NCBI RefSeq assembly: GCF_000317125.1
Contig: NC_019695.1
Coordinates: 3,770,336-3,834,335, forward strand
DNA from: Chroococcidiopsis thermalis PCC 7203
Lineage (GTDB): Bacteria > Cyanobacteriota > Cyanobacteriia > Cyanobacteriales > Chroococcidiopsidaceae
Reading direction: 5' to 3'
Length of the DNA: 64,000 nt
In this document: positions 34,021-43,307 of the stretch, in pieces
Numbering within the stretch: the first letter of the stretch is position 1
Layout: every line of letters begins with the position of its first letter
The notes under the pieces: model-generated
Told to the model about the DNA's origin: nothing
The model's database searches: none
Seen by the model: the letters and a program-made list of their open reading frames with translations, nothing else
Translations under genes and position numbers: made by a program

Positions 34021-34899
34021 ATGAGCGTTTTACCAGCAGATATTTTAGCAGCAGCAGGACGGCTGGGGATTTCTGCATTTGATGCCTCATCCAGAGTCGA
34101 ACTACGACCAGATTGGACAGAGGACGAATTGCAATCGGTCATCCGAGCCGTATATCGTCAAGTTTTAGGTAACGATTACGTGATGAAGGCAGAACGCCTG
34201 ACTTCAGCTGAATCTTTACTACGGCAAGGAAACTTTACTGTCAAAGATTTTGTCCGTGCTGTTGCCAAATCAGATTTATACAAAAACAAGTTTTTCTATC
34301 CCAATTCCAACCAACGCTTTGTCGAACTCAATTTTAAGCATTTGTTGGGTCGCCCTCCTTACGATGAGGCAGAACTAGCCTATCATACAGAGCTTTGCGA
34401 GGATGTGGGCTACGATGCCGAGATCGATTCTTATCTAGATAGTGTTGAGTACGACAACAACTTCGGTAACAATGTCGTACCGTACTATCGTGGATTTTCC
34501 GTCGAACCAGGATCGAGAACAGTAGGCTTTAGCCGGATGTTCCGCCTCTATCGCGGTTACGCTACAAGCGATCGCGGTTCGATTGGAGGCAAATCCCCCC
34601 GCCTCATGGGAGAAATCGGTCGCAACCAATCTTCGACCATCGTTCAACCGTCTAGCGGTACGCGCTGGAATTTTGGTGCAGCGATTCCTAAAGATTCAGC
34701 TCCCAAAAAAGCGATCGGCGGGACACAAGAAGAAAGCGGACGAGTCTACCGGATCGAAGTTACGGGACTGTTGCAACCAGGTTATCCTAAAGTGCGCCGG
34801 AGCAGCACTGCGATTATGGTTCCCTACGAGCGGTTATCGCAGAAGCTACAGGAAATCACCAAAAAGGGTGGCAGAATCGTCAGCGTGAATCCAGCTTAG
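34021..34899 (+). CDS. cpcC: Phycocyanin-associated rod linker
   Basis: Links phycocyanin hexamers in the rod. 292 residues from [20 protein letters not shown]; upstream in-frame codons are in the post-cpcA hairpin region and were excluded. PBS-linker domain at ~20-170 ([62 protein letters not shown]), hinge, then a CpcD-like C-terminal domain ([34 protein letters not shown]). It is homologous to PecC in both domains. Confidence 0.93.
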   Translation: MSVLPADILAAAGRLGISAFDASSRVELRPDWTEDELQSVIRAVYRQVLGNDYVMKAERLTSAESLLRQGNFTVKDFVRAVAKSDLYKNKFFYPNSNQRFVELNFKHLLGRPPYDEAELAYHTELCEDVGYDAEIDSYLDSVEYDNNFGNNVVPYYRGFSVEPGSRTVGFSRMFRLYRGYATSDRGSIGGKSPRLMGEIGRNQSSTIVQPSSGTRWNFGAAIPKDSAPKKAIGGTQEESGRVYRIEVTGLLQPGYPKVRRSSTAIMVPYERLSQKLQEITKKGGRIVSVNPA

Positions 34900-34988
34900 C
34901 AGTCATTTGTCATTCGTCATTTGTTCCAATCAATGACAAATGACAAATCACAAACCACACATTTAATCATTGCAGCGCCTCTTAAACT

Positions 34989-35312
34989 ATGTTTGGTCAA
35001 ACCTCACTTGGCAGTGGTAGGCTCAGTAACGCCGAAAATCGCATATTTCGCTATGAAGTTGAGGGGATGCGTCAGACTTACGAATCTGACCAATTGAGCT
35101 ATCCCATTCGCAGTAGTGGCAGTTTTGTGGTTACGGTTCCCTACAACCGCATGAATGAAGAAATGCAGCGAATTCACCGCATGGGTGGCAGAATCGTGAG
35201 CATTGCACCCGTAACTTTTGATGGCGACGGTAAACCTAAAAGCGATGCGACCGCAGCTCATCAAAATGTCAAAGCCGAAGGCAAAAGCAAGGCGACAAAA
35301 GCCGATAAATAA
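34989..35312 (+). CDS. cpcD: CpcD-type rod-capping linker with a basic C-terminal extension
   Basis: A small linker that caps the rod end. Residues 1-77 are a complete CpcD domain (MFGQTSLGSGRLSNAENRIF; VTVPYNRMNEEMQRIHRMGGRIVSI). It then has a ~30-residue lysine-rich tail (GDGKPKSDATAAHQNVKAEG...KATKADK) not normal for CpcD and absent from the next gene. This is the first of two tandem cpcD-type genes. The tail resembles an unstructured tether; its function is unknown. Confidence 0.88.
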   Translation: MFGQTSLGSGRLSNAENRIFRYEVEGMRQTYESDQLSYPIRSSGSFVVTVPYNRMNEEMQRIHRMGGRIVSIAPVTFDGDGKPKSDATAAHQNVKAEGKSKATKADK

Positions 35313-35369
35313 AGATCGGAGATCTGCACTTAACTGAATAGCTTACGGTTATATGGAGATATAGAAGCA

Positions 35370-35609
35370 ATGTTCGGTCAAACAACTGTTGGTGCAAACG
35401 GAGTTTCCTCCGCCTCTAGCCGGATGTTTCGTTATGAAGTCGTAGGCTTGCGGCAGAACGACGAAACCGACAAAAATAACTACGAGATCCGTCGCAGCGG
35501 TAGCGTATTCGTCACCGTTCCTTACAGCCGGATGAACGAAGAAATGCAGCGGATTACTCGCTTGGGTGGCAAAATTGTCAAGATCGAACCACTATCGACT
35601 GTGAAGTAG
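35370..35609 (+). CDS. cpcD: CpcD rod-capping linker
   Basis: Second, standard-length (79-residue) CpcD. MFGQTTVGANGVSSASSRMFRYE... and VTVPYSRMNEEMQRITRLGGKIVKI align through the whole domain with its neighbour 57 bp upstream, so the two arose by tandem duplication. Caps the rod, limiting its length. Seventeen bases separate it from cpcE. Confidence 0.93.
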   Translation: MFGQTTVGANGVSSASSRMFRYEVVGLRQNDETDKNNYEIRRSGSVFVTVPYSRMNEEMQRITRLGGKIVKIEPLSTVK

Positions 35610-35625
35610 GCATAGGTTTGACGCA

Positions 35626-36444
35626 ATGGAGTCTAGTGCGGAAGAACTAGAGGTAGGAGCAACGGGATTAACGGTGGAACAAGCGATCGCCAACCTGCGA
35701 TCGCCAGATCTGAGCTTGCGTTATTACGCAGCTTGGTGGTTGGGCAAATTTCGCGTCCGAGAACCAGCCGCCGTTGATGCTTTGATCGCTGCCCTAGAAG
35801 ATGAAGCCGACCGGACAGAATTAGGCGGTTATCCCCTGCGCCGTAATGCAGCAAGAGCCTTGGGCAAGCTGAGCGATCGGCGAGCAGTCCCAGGGCTTAT
35901 TTGCTGTTTGGACTGCGACGATTTCTACGTCAGAGAAGCCGCAGCCCAATCTTTAGCCATGTTAGGCGATCCATCTGCAATTCCCGTGCTAATGAAACTG
36001 TTAGATGGCGGCGTTGATGCTGCCGTTGACGTACCAGGTAGACCCCATCTGACTCAGCCCTATGATAGCGTTCTCGAAGCTTTGGGAGCGCTACAAGCCA
36101 AATCAGCCATTCCTCTGATTCAGCCATTTACAGAGCATCCGAGTCCCAAAATCCAATATGCGGCACTGCGGGCAATGTACCAGTTGACTCAAGAAGATAG
36201 CTACGGACAGCGCTTATTAGCTGGGTTGAACAGCGACGACCTGAAATTGCGACGGGTCGTTTTATCAGATCTAGGGGCAATTGGTTACGTCGGTGCAGCC
36301 GCAGCGATCGCCTCCTGTAGGGCGGAAAATAGCTTCAAACTCCTCTCCCTCAAAGGACTCCTAGAGTCGCAACTGCAAACCCAGCCTACTCAACTTTCCG
36401 ATTCAGCCATCCATTTGATGAGTCTGATGGATTCCTTATTGTAA
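35626..36444 (+). CDS. cpcE: Phycocyanobilin lyase subunit E
   Basis: Forms the heterodimeric lyase with CpcF that attaches phycocyanobilin to Cys84 of CpcA. 272 residues with HEAT-like repeats: SPDLSLRYYAAWWLGKFRV, GGYPLRRNAARALGKLSDRR, VREAAAQSLAMLGDPSAIPVLM. Contains an insert (DGGVDAAVDVPGRPHLTQPYDS) that PecE lacks, typical of CpcE. Paralogous to pecE; the two genes are clear homologues within one locus. Confidence 0.93.
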   Translation: MESSAEELEVGATGLTVEQAIANLRSPDLSLRYYAAWWLGKFRVREPAAVDALIAALEDEADRTELGGYPLRRNAARALGKLSDRRAVPGLICCLDCDDFYVREAAAQSLAMLGDPSAIPVLMKLLDGGVDAAVDVPGRPHLTQPYDSVLEALGALQAKSAIPLIQPFTEHPSPKIQYAALRAMYQLTQEDSYGQRLLAGLNSDDLKLRRVVLSDLGAIGYVGAAAAIASCRAENSFKLLSLKGLLESQLQTQPTQLSDSAIHLMSLMDSLL

Positions 36445-36521
36445 AGGCAAGAGGCAAAAAGTGTAGAGTTTAGCCTCTCTCTCTTTCCCCAGTCACTAGC
36501 CACTAGCCACTAGCCACTCCC

Positions 36522-37160
36522 ATGACCACCTCAACCCAAAACCTCATTCAAGCCGTAGATCGGGCAGATTCGTCCGAAAGCTTGGTGGCGGCGGTGCGAT
36601 CGCTGGCAGCAGCAAAAGATGAGGCGGGGATTGCAACTTTAATTGCCGTACTGGGTTACAACAACCCAGTTGCCGCAGTAGCAGCGGTAGAGGGGTTAAC
36701 GCAATTGGGTGCGAAAGCAGTAAAGCCATTAATTGATAAATTGGATGGCTATAACTACGGGGCGCGGGCTTATAGCATTCGCGCTATAGCTGCGATCGCC
36801 GATCCTCTTGCTTTAGAAGTATTGGCGACAGCAGCAGCGACGGATTTTGCTCCTAGCGTCCGCAGGGCAGCTGCTAAGGGTTTGGGTAATCTGCATTGGC
36901 AGAATATTGCCACTCCCGCCGATCGCGCCGCAGCACAGCATCAAGCCCTGGAAACCTTACTCTCAGTCTCTCAAGACTCCGACTGGTCGATTCGTTACGC
37001 GGCTGTGGTGGGCTTGCATGGTTTGCTACAACTATCAGACCTACAAGCAAAAATTCAGCCTCATTTAATCCAAATTATTGAGTCCGATCCCGATTCAGCA
37101 GTCCGCGCCCGCGCCCAACTCGCGCTCGGCGTTTCCGCAGATCGGTACGGGCGGGTTTAA
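36522..37160 (+). CDS. cpcF: Phycocyanobilin lyase subunit F
   Basis: Partner of CpcE. 212 residues of HEAT-like repeats (AGIATLIAVLGYNNPVAAVAAVEGL; ARAYSIRAIAAIADPLALEVL; DSDWSIRYAAVVGLHGLL). No N-H-C-Q-G-N motif, so a plain lyase rather than isomerase. The last codons (R-Y-G-R-V-stop) lie in the left end of a 67-bp dispersed element, which supplies the stop codon; the native C-terminus may have been changed by its insertion, though the length is normal. Confidence 0.92.
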   Translation: MTTSTQNLIQAVDRADSSESLVAAVRSLAAAKDEAGIATLIAVLGYNNPVAAVAAVEGLTQLGAKAVKPLIDKLDGYNYGARAYSIRAIAAIADPLALEVLATAAATDFAPSVRRAAAKGLGNLHWQNIATPADRAAAQHQALETLLSVSQDSDWSIRYAAVVGLHGLLQLSDLQAKIQPHLIQIIESDPDSAVRARAQLALGVSADRYGRV

Positions 37161-37211
37161 CCGCAGAATTATTTGTTCTAGTACAGCTTGCTTAAAAAAA
37201 CCCGCCCCTAC
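37145..37211. repeat. GGGCGGGTTT-ended dispersed element, copy 3
   Basis: GTACGGGCGGGTTTAA to AAAACCCGCCCCTAC, 67 bp. Overlaps the last 16 bases of cpcF and fills most of the cpcF-cpcG gap. Confidence 0.87.
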
Positions 37212-37244
37212 GACAACCAACAACTGTCAACTGATAAGTGAAAA

Positions 37245-38084
37245 ATGTCAATACCATTACTTGAAGTCAAACCCTCCAGCCAAAATCAGCGGGTTGAGGG
37301 TTACGAAGTTCCTAGCGAAGATACGCCGATTGGCTATCGCTTAACAGATACTTCCTCGGCATCGGATATCGATGAAATTATCTGGGCAGGTTACCGCCAA
37401 ATCTTTAGCGAACACCTGATTATTGAAAGCTATCGCCAGCCTTTCCTCGAATCTCAACTCCGCAATCGTGCTATTACCGTGCGAGATTTTATTCGCGGTT
37501 TGGGTAAATCGGATGTCTATCGCGAATTAGTTGGAGAAACCAATTCTAACTATCGCTTAGTGGATATCTCCTTTAAGCGGTTTTTGGGAAGGGCTACTTA
37601 TAACCAAAAAGAGCAAATCGCTTGGTCAATTGTCATCGCTACCAAAGGTTTGAACGGCTTTATCGATGCGATCGTCGATAGCGAAGAGTATCGGGAAAAC
37701 TTCGGCAACGACATCGTACCCTATCAACGCCGTCGTTATAAAGGTCGTCCCTTTAACTTGGTAAACCCACGTTATAACGGCGACTGGCGCGATCGCGAAA
37801 GCATCCGCAACTTGCAAGGTCGGGGCTTCTACAGCGCCCGCAAGACTGGCGATGTTACTAAAGAAGTGGTACGTCGGGCAATTCCCTCTAACTTCTTGGC
37901 AATGGCTGGTAGTATTTTGACCCCAGAAGTCAACTATCAACGATCGCGCGATCGGGTTCTCTCTCAAATCTCAACAATGGAGATCCCCGATACAACACGC
38001 AAAGACACATTGCCCCAAACTACGATCAAACCTACCAAAGTCGCTTTACCCTACGACTACATTCCCTCCGATCCGAGGAATTAA
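37245..38084 (+). CDS. cpcG1: Phycobilisome rod-core linker CpcG (copy 1)
   Basis: Attaches a phycocyanin rod to the allophycocyanin core. 279 residues: PBS-linker domain from [32 protein letters not shown] to ~190 (EIIWAGYRQIFSEHLI; FKRFLGRATYNQKEQIAW; GNDIVPYQRRRYKGRPFNLVNPRY), then a variable basic C-terminal part (LQGRGFYSARKTGDVTKEVV). No hydrophobic C-terminal helix, so not the membrane-bound CpcL type. Confidence 0.93.
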   Translation: MSIPLLEVKPSSQNQRVEGYEVPSEDTPIGYRLTDTSSASDIDEIIWAGYRQIFSEHLIIESYRQPFLESQLRNRAITVRDFIRGLGKSDVYRELVGETNSNYRLVDISFKRFLGRATYNQKEQIAWSIVIATKGLNGFIDAIVDSEEYRENFGNDIVPYQRRRYKGRPFNLVNPRYNGDWRDRESIRNLQGRGFYSARKTGDVTKEVVRRAIPSNFLAMAGSILTPEVNYQRSRDRVLSQISTMEIPDTTRKDTLPQTTIKPTKVALPYDYIPSDPRN

Positions 38085-38089
38085 GGACA

Positions 38090-38127
38090 AGGAAGACAAG
38101 GAAGACAAGGGGGACAAGGAAGACAAT
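38090..38127. repeat. GGACAAGGAAGACAAGG short tandem repeats between cpcG1 and cpcG2
   Basis: About four GACAAGG(A/G) units, followed by CTCCCACTCC- and ACTACTC-type units to ~38196. Same class as the other STRR tracts. Confidence 0.8.
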
Positions 38128-38198
38128 TCAATTGGCAATTCGCAATTACTCCCGACTCCCACTCTCCCACTCCCCACTACTCACTACTCACTGTACAT

Positions 38199-38942
38199 AT
38201 GTCAATACCTCTGCTCGAATACAAACCCAGTTCGCAAAATCAGCGGGTGGCTGGTTACGAAGTTCCAAGTGAAGATACTCCTTGGATTTATCGCTTGGAA
38301 GATTGTACAGAACCCAGCGATAATCAAGAATTGATTTGGGCTGCGTATCGCCAAGTTTTTAGCGAACACGAAATTCTCAAATTCTATCGCCAAGAACAGC
38401 TAGAATCTCAACTGAAGAATCGCGCTATCACCGTGCGGGACTTTATTCGCGGTTTAGCTAAGTCAGCATCGTTCCGCCGCTTGGTGGTAGAAACAAACTC
38501 GAACTATCGACTCGTAGATATTGCCCTAAAGCGGTTGCTAGGACGTGCATCTTACAACAAAGACGAAGAAATTGCTTGGTCGATTAAAATTGCTACCCTT
38601 GGCTGGGGTGGTTTTGTCGATGCCCTAATTGATAGCGAAGAGTACCAGCAGAATTTTGGCGATACTACCGTACCCTACCAGCGGCGACGGTTCAAAGATA
38701 GACCGTTTAACTTGGTAACACCACGTTACGCCGACTACTGGCGCGATAAAGAGGAAACCGAACGCTATAAATCTGGTGCGATTAGCAACTTCTTTGATAT
38801 GGCGCGATCGCTGAATATTAGAACCGTAACACCCCAGCCAGTTAGCACGGCTAATATTAGCATTCCTGATACGTCACGGAAGGAAAAATCAGCAACGCCA
38901 GTTTCCATCAATCCCTCAGCAAGTTTTCCCGTGCGGCTGTAA
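38199..38942 (+). CDS. cpcG2: Phycobilisome rod-core linker CpcG (copy 2)
   Basis: 247 residues. PBS-linker domain [29 protein letters not shown]..., [65 protein letters not shown]-terminus is shorter than copy 1 and polar ([20 protein letters not shown]). The first ~28 residues are nearly identical to copy 1, so it is a tandem duplicate that has diverged in its core-binding tail, which sets where in the core the rod docks. Confidence 0.93.
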   Translation: MSIPLLEYKPSSQNQRVAGYEVPSEDTPWIYRLEDCTEPSDNQELIWAAYRQVFSEHEILKFYRQEQLESQLKNRAITVRDFIRGLAKSASFRRLVVETNSNYRLVDIALKRLLGRASYNKDEEIAWSIKIATLGWGGFVDALIDSEEYQQNFGDTTVPYQRRRFKDRPFNLVTPRYADYWRDKEETERYKSGAISNFFDMARSLNIRTVTPQPVSTANISIPDTSRKEKSATPVSINPSASFPVRL

Positions 38943-39162
38943 TTTTGCAAGTTTAATAGTAGGAAAATCTCACAGCCACAGATTGACTTACTCACGAACC
39001 AACATTCTGCCTACCCTACGTGGGATAATAAGCTAGAAAGCTCTATATATATAGGCTTTGCTTGTTTCAAAAACTTTCCAATTCCTGGAAAGCGATCGAT
39101 AAATTCAGTTTGAATTTATCTGTTTTCATTTTGTGCGATTAACCTAGACGGGAGAATCCCTC

Positions 39163-39924
39163 ATGGCACTGCCGTTACTCGATTACAAACCAACTACGCA
39201 AAATCACAGAGTTCGCAGCTTCGGCATTGCGGATCAAAACGAAGACACTCCATACATCTATCGTGTGGAAGATGCTAACTCTCCAGCAGAGATTCAAGAG
39301 TTAATTTGGGCTGCTTACCGTCAGGTATTTAGCGAACACGAAACTCTTAGAATCAACCGCCAAACTCAACTAGAATCGCAGTTGAAGAATCGTGCAATTA
39401 CCGTGCGCGACTTCATTCGCGGCTTAGCTAAGTCGGAAAGATTCTACGAAATGGTAGTTTCAGTTAATAATAACTATCGGCTTGTAGATATTTGCCTCAA
39501 GCGTTTCTTAGGTCGTTCTTCTTACAACAAAGAAGAACAAATTGCTTGGTCAATTGTCATCGGTACGAAAGGATTCTACGGTTTAGTAGATGCCTTGCTA
39601 GACAGCGATGAATACACCGATGCATTTGGGGATTACATCGTTCCTTTCCAGCGCAAGCGGATGGAAGGTAGACCCTTCAATCTCGTTACCCCTCGTTACG
39701 GTGACGATTTCCGCGAAACTGCTGGTACAGTCAAAACAGACTGGCGCTTTACCCTGGATCAGTTCTACAGCCGCAAGTCGAAAGAACGACAACTACGGGA
39801 AGGCGATCCTCGCAAGTATGCTGATATGGCAGCATCGATTAATAACAAAGGTAATTACGCTCAGCGCGTTTCTGCCTTTGACCTTGACTATCTAAGTCTA
39901 GTACCATCCCGTGGTAGAAAATAG
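39163..39924 (+). CDS. cpcG3: Phycobilisome rod-core linker CpcG (copy 3)
   Basis: 253 residues, [37 protein letters not shown]-linker domain with [64 protein letters not shown]. The C-terminal part ([20 protein letters not shown]...[16 protein letters not shown]) matches the long-tailed CpcG class, unlike the other two. It has its own 220-bp upstream region with a CTATATATATAG palindrome, so it may be transcribed separately. Codon bias suggests it is the most highly expressed of the three. Confidence 0.92.
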   Translation: MALPLLDYKPTTQNHRVRSFGIADQNEDTPYIYRVEDANSPAEIQELIWAAYRQVFSEHETLRINRQTQLESQLKNRAITVRDFIRGLAKSERFYEMVVSVNNNYRLVDICLKRFLGRSSYNKEEQIAWSIVIGTKGFYGLVDALLDSDEYTDAFGDYIVPFQRKRMEGRPFNLVTPRYGDDFRETAGTVKTDWRFTLDQFYSRKSKERQLREGDPRKYADMAASINNKGNYAQRVSAFDLDYLSLVPSRGRK

Positions 39925-40151
39925 AGTTGATTAAATTTCAGCTTTATTTTTGATTTAATTCACTGGGTCTAGTTTCCACGCTGATTCGACTTATAACTAA
40001 CGGTTTTGCTGTAAGTGATGAGTTGAGTCAAGTGGCGATTAGATCCAGTAATTTTTTGTCCTCGATCTTTAGTCATCTGTCATTGGTAAGATATTTTATA
40101 GTCAGCTTGCATGTCTGGGCGGGTAAAGATGCCCAATCCAGAAGAGTGAGA

Positions 40152-40625
40152 ATGGAGAACCATTTTACAATTGAAGAAAGAATTCAGTTTCTAATTAGTA
40201 AGTTGCGCAAGCAAGTTAAGCCAATACACAGAGATAATGCTTTGCGATTATCGGCTGATACCTTGGAACAAGTTGAAACGATCGCCGATATTGCTACTAA
40301 AGCACATTACTTAAACGAATTGGCGATCGCGTGTATAGAAATAAAATTAGCAGATAAGTGTTTGGAAATTTTAGATCGAGCCTTAGAAACTACTCAAGCA
40401 ATTCCCACTCGAATTACAAAAGTAACTGAACTTATTAAAATAGGTAGTATGTATGTCAAGCTCGGTATAGAAGATCGAGGATTAGATCTATTAGATCGAG
40501 CTTTACAACTTGCCAAAACGTTAGAAGACGTTGACGAGCGAGATTATGCTTTAAGCGATTTAGTCTCTGCTTGCGAAGACATTGGATACAATACTTTAGC
40601 AATTTCGATTGCTAAGCTAGTATAG
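40152..40625 (+). CDS. Tetratricopeptide-like helical protein
   Basis: 157 residues from the ATG giving MENHFTIEERIQFLISKLR; the longer upstream frame looks non-coding. Three ~38-residue helical hairpins are visible (RLSADTLEQVETIADIATKAHYLNELAIACIEI; ADKCLEILDRALETTQAIPTRITKVTELIKIG; EDRGLDLLDRALQLAKTLEDVDERDYALSDL), each with the L-D-R-A-L core, so TPR-like. Probably a protein-binding adaptor. No partner can be named. Directly follows the phycobilisome locus but the link may be chance. Confidence 0.75.
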   Translation: MENHFTIEERIQFLISKLRKQVKPIHRDNALRLSADTLEQVETIADIATKAHYLNELAIACIEIKLADKCLEILDRALETTQAIPTRITKVTELIKIGSMYVKLGIEDRGLDLLDRALQLAKTLEDVDERDYALSDLVSACEDIGYNTLAISIAKLV

Positions 40626-40738
40626 CAGTTCTAAATGATTTGTAAAGTAGGCTTCTAGCCTGCTCCACGTTCATGAATCAAATAGGATTGCTTATAGAAG
40701 ATAAATAACAAGCTGGTGCGATCGCAAACGGAACAAAC

Positions 40739-41611
40739 TTACCCTCGCAACATCTCTAGTTCTTCTCTTACAGAAAGCGGCTGATATCCCAAATGAAAAG
40801 CCTTAGAACTATCTAAAGAAACATCAGCAGGGCGAGGCGCAGCCATTTTTACATCTTGCTGACGACACGATTTTAACCTAGTTGCAGGAAGTTGAAATAC
40901 CTCTACCAATAACCGACCAAAATCATAACGCGATAACCGCTCTTTTCCACCTAAATGAATCATACCTTGAACCTGCTTCTCTAACACCATCAACAACCCT
41001 TTAGCCGCCGTCGTACCGCTAGCAGGAGTACGAAATTCATCTGTAAATAATGCTAATTCTTTTCCATCTTTTAGAGTTTGCATAAAAGGCTGTATAAAAC
41101 TAGTAGCTGTTGGCGTTGCCATACCAAACATTAAAGGCATTCGGCAAATTGTTGCTAGAGGATAGCGTGCTAAAATTCCCTCTTCAGCTTGAACTTTTTG
41201 TTCTCCATAAGCATTCACAGGAGATACCGGATCTGTTTCCCGATAAGGCGCATTTAAACCGTCAAAAACTAAGTCAGTAGAAGTAAAAATAAAGGGGATG
41301 CCAAAATCTGCACACAATCCAGCAATATTTAAAGAAGTCGTAACATTGATCGCGTATGACTCTTCTGCATGAGTTTGGCAATAATTGGGACTTGATTGCG
41401 CCGCAGTATGGATTGTAGCTGAAGGTTGAATTTGTTGAAACAGATGCTTGAGTGCTTGAAAATCCCGTAAATCGATTTTAAGCATCGTCACGCCTGGAAT
41501 TTCTATTTCATGGGAAAAGTACGTACTATATACATCCCATTGCTGTTTTGCCAACTGACATAAATGCCAACCTAAAAAACCACTTGCGCCAGTAACTAAA
41601 AGTTTTTTCAT
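40739..41611 (-). CDS. SDR-family sugar-nucleotide reductase (RfbD/dTDP-dehydrorhamnose reductase-like)
   Basis: NAD(P)-dependent reductase/epimerase of 290 residues. Rossmann motif LVTGASGFLGWHL (residues 4-16), the sequence TSTDLVFDGLNAPYRETDP, and the catalytic Tyr-Lys in NAYGEQKVQAE (Y-x-x-x-K) are RfbD-like; the C-terminal MIHLGGKERLSRYDFGRLL is the substrate domain of the same group. Likely works on a nucleotide sugar for cell-surface polysaccharide, substrate unknown. It is transcribed away from the phycobilisome cluster. Confidence 0.83.
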   Translation of the reverse strand: MKKLLVTGASGFLGWHLCQLAKQQWDVYSTYFSHEIEIPGVTMLKIDLRDFQALKHLFQQIQPSATIHTAAQSSPNYCQTHAEESYAINVTTSLNIAGLCADFGIPFIFTSTDLVFDGLNAPYRETDPVSPVNAYGEQKVQAEEGILARYPLATICRMPLMFGMATPTATSFIQPFMQTLKDGKELALFTDEFRTPASGTTAAKGLLMVLEKQVQGMIHLGGKERLSRYDFGRLLVEVFQLPATRLKSCRQQDVKMAAPRPADVSLDSSKAFHLGYQPLSVREELEMLRG

Positions 41612-41640
41612 GCGATCGCTTTATGATAACTAGCGGATGT

Positions 41641-41670
41641 TACCCCTTTTTTCAGGGGGTTGGGAGATCG
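41641..41670. repeat. GATC-flanked GGGGG inverted repeat, copy 1
   Basis: ACCCCTTTTTTCAGGGGGTTGGG followed by AGATCG. Degenerate member of a family also at 49505 and 52361. Confidence 0.7.
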
Positions 41671-41761
41671 AAAATCTGCGCTACTCACGAAAAGAGCCGA
41701 ATCGGTTGGATATTTCAGTAGGACGTATGGATGTTAAGTTGTTATCAGATGAGCAATTTTA

Positions 41762-41791
41762 TTGACTATCACGACTATCTAAACATATAAT
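41762..41791 (+). promoter_or_regulatory. Predicted sigma-70 promoter of rplU-rpmA
   Basis: TTGACT, 18 bases, TATAAT. It would give a ~105-base leader to the rplU start. Confidence 0.6.
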
Positions 41792-41902
41792 TAGAGATTG
41801 TCTGTCTAATTCTGGCTCGGATCAGGTAGACCGAAAACAAAAGCTGAACTGTTCTCAAATCTGAGCAATCAGCTACCTGTACGGCACAATCATTATAATC
41901 TC

Positions 41903-42310
41903 ATGACCTACGCAATTATTGAAACCGGTGGTAAGCAGCTGAGGGTAGAACCAGGGCGTTTTTATGATATCGAACTCCTGGCAGCCGAACCTGATGCAAC
42001 AGTGACCATTGAAAAAGTTTTGTTGGTGCAGCACGATGGCAATGTTACCGTCGGGCAACCGTTAATTAACGGAGCAACCGTAGAAGGAACGGTGGTGCGC
42101 CACCTGCGGGGACGTAAAGTCTTGGTGTACAAGATGAAACCCAAGAAAAAGACGCGCAAAAAGCGGGGACATCGGCAAGAAATCACCAGACTGATGATTG
42201 ACTCGATTAACCTTAATGGTTCCAAGTTGACAGCTCAAGCAGCGGCTACGACTGAGACTTCAGCTAGTCAAGCACCTGCTGAAACCACAGAGGAAACTGC
42301 ATCAGAATAG
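41903..42310 (+). CDS. rplU: 50S ribosomal protein L21
   Basis: Large-subunit protein binding 23S rRNA. 135 residues: [20 protein letters not shown] and the conserved [24 protein letters not shown]. The last ~35 residues (Ala/Thr/Glu-rich tail after [10 protein letters not shown]) exceed the bacterial core and are a usual cyanobacterial feature. Followed by rpmA 96 bp downstream, the standard L21-L27 order. Confidence 0.97.
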   Translation: MTYAIIETGGKQLRVEPGRFYDIELLAAEPDATVTIEKVLLVQHDGNVTVGQPLINGATVEGTVVRHLRGRKVLVYKMKPKKKTRKKRGHRQEITRLMIDSINLNGSKLTAQAAATTETSASQAPAETTEETASE

Positions 42311-42406
42311 AATGAGGGCGCGATCGCTACATTCTTAAATCTTGGGTAGATCGCGCTTGGCTCGCAATAATGAAGTAGAGATAGAAAAAATAGCGCAGAG
42401 GACACA

Positions 42407-42694
42407 ATGGCTCATAAGAAAGGAACAGGTAGTACTCGCAACGGTCGCGACTCTAATGCTCAACGGTTAGGTGTTAAGCGTTTCGGCGGTCAAGTCGTGC
42501 GGGCAGGTAATATTTTGGTACGGCAACGGGGAACGAAGTTTCACCCTGGTAACAATGTTGGCATCGGTAGCGATGATACATTGTTTGCCCTGATTGATGG
42601 CGTGGTGACATTTGAAAGAAAGGGTAAAAGCCGCAAGAAGGTGAGCGTATATGCTCCTGCAACTGCGGCTGAACCCGCAGCAGCTACGGCGTAG
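42407..42694 (+). CDS. rpmA: 50S ribosomal protein L27
   Basis: Large-subunit protein near the peptidyl-transferase centre. 95 residues: [34 protein letters not shown] is the canonical L27 start, without the extra N-terminal cleavable peptide seen in some Firmicutes. C-terminal tail Ala-rich ([13 protein letters not shown]). Followed by a clear intrinsic terminator. Confidence 0.97.
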   Translation: MAHKKGTGSTRNGRDSNAQRLGVKRFGGQVVRAGNILVRQRGTKFHPGNNVGIGSDDTLFALIDGVVTFERKGKSRKKVSVYAPATAAEPAAATA

Positions 42695-42761
42695 AAATAT
42701 TAGGGGCGAATCGAATTCGCTTCTACACAGGCAAAGTCTGCCAAGCGGACTAAGAGTTATT

Positions 42762-42795
42762 AAGGCTACTGGCTACGTGCAGTAGCCTTATTTAG
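42762..42795 (+). terminator. Intrinsic terminator of rplU-rpmA
   Basis: AAGGCTACTG, eight-base loop, CAGTAGCCTT, then ATTTAGT. Perfect ten-base stem. Confidence 0.8.
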
Positions 42796-42988
42796 TAGCA
42801 ATGTGTTTCAGCTCAAGTTGACCAAAACAATTCAAAATTCAAAATTCAAAATTCAAAATTTAAGAGAGTACAGTCGAGAACAGCCATCTACGATTGAGCG
42901 TGGTTTTCGGTCAGTAGCGTCTACAAGCTCAAACGCGACCGTAATGCGTGAATTTTGAATTCATAATGCGCGAATTCCAAGGGAGGGG

Positions 42989-43017
42989 TTGACTGCCTAC
43001 TTTTTGGTGTTTACAAT
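42989..43017 (+). promoter_or_regulatory. Predicted promoter of mazEF with TGTAATTACA palindrome
   Basis: TTGACT, 17 bases, TACAAT, an almost consensus sigma-70 promoter. The -10 box overlaps the start of the 10-bp palindrome TGTAATTACA (43017-43026), a candidate autoregulatory operator. Confidence 0.65.
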
Positions 43018-43046
43018 GTAATTACAATATAAGCATACTCAAAATT

Positions 43047-43307
43047 ATGGGTACGGGTATCAGAACTCGCATTGTCAGAATTGGTAATTCTCAAGGCATC
43101 CGCATTCCTAAACCACTATTGGAGCAAAGTGGTATTGATACAGAAGTAGAGATTGAAGTTCAAGACGAGTGCTTAATTGTGCGTGCAGCATCGCGATCGC
43201 GTATCGGCTGGGATAAAGCATTTGCTGCAATGGCAGAACAAAAAGATGATGTTTTACTTGATGATGTCAATATAACAGAGTGGGATCGGACTGAGTGGAA
43301 ATGGTAG
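43047..43307 (+). CDS. mazE: AbrB/MazE-type antitoxin
   Basis: 86 residues with the swapped-hairpin fold MGTGIRTRIVRIGNSQGIRIPKPLLEQSG, then an acidic toxin-binding tail (DDVLLDDVNITEWDRTEWKW). Antitoxin and likely autorepressor of the pair. Second mazEF in the window; it differs from the one at 8.9 kb in both parts. It overlaps mazF by seven bases. Confidence 0.9.
   Translation: MGTGIRTRIVRIGNSQGIRIPKPLLEQSGIDTEVEIEVQDECLIVRAASRSRIGWDKAFAAMAEQKDDVLLDDVNITEWDRTEWKW

Larger units (their letters stand above)
42695..43046. other. 352-bp spacer: terminator, GGCGAAT palindrome, AATTCAAA repeats, promoter
   Basis: Contains a small palindrome (GGGGCGAAT ... ATTCGC, ~42712-42722), the rpmA terminator, four AATTCAA(A) units (~42832-42862) and, at the right end, the mazEF promoter. 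No gene. Confidence 0.7.

Noticed and set aside
39163-39924. Third CpcG as a membrane-anchored CpcL linker
   Set aside because: CpcL needs a hydrophobic C-terminal helix; this protein ends [15 protein letters not shown] and is polar throughout.
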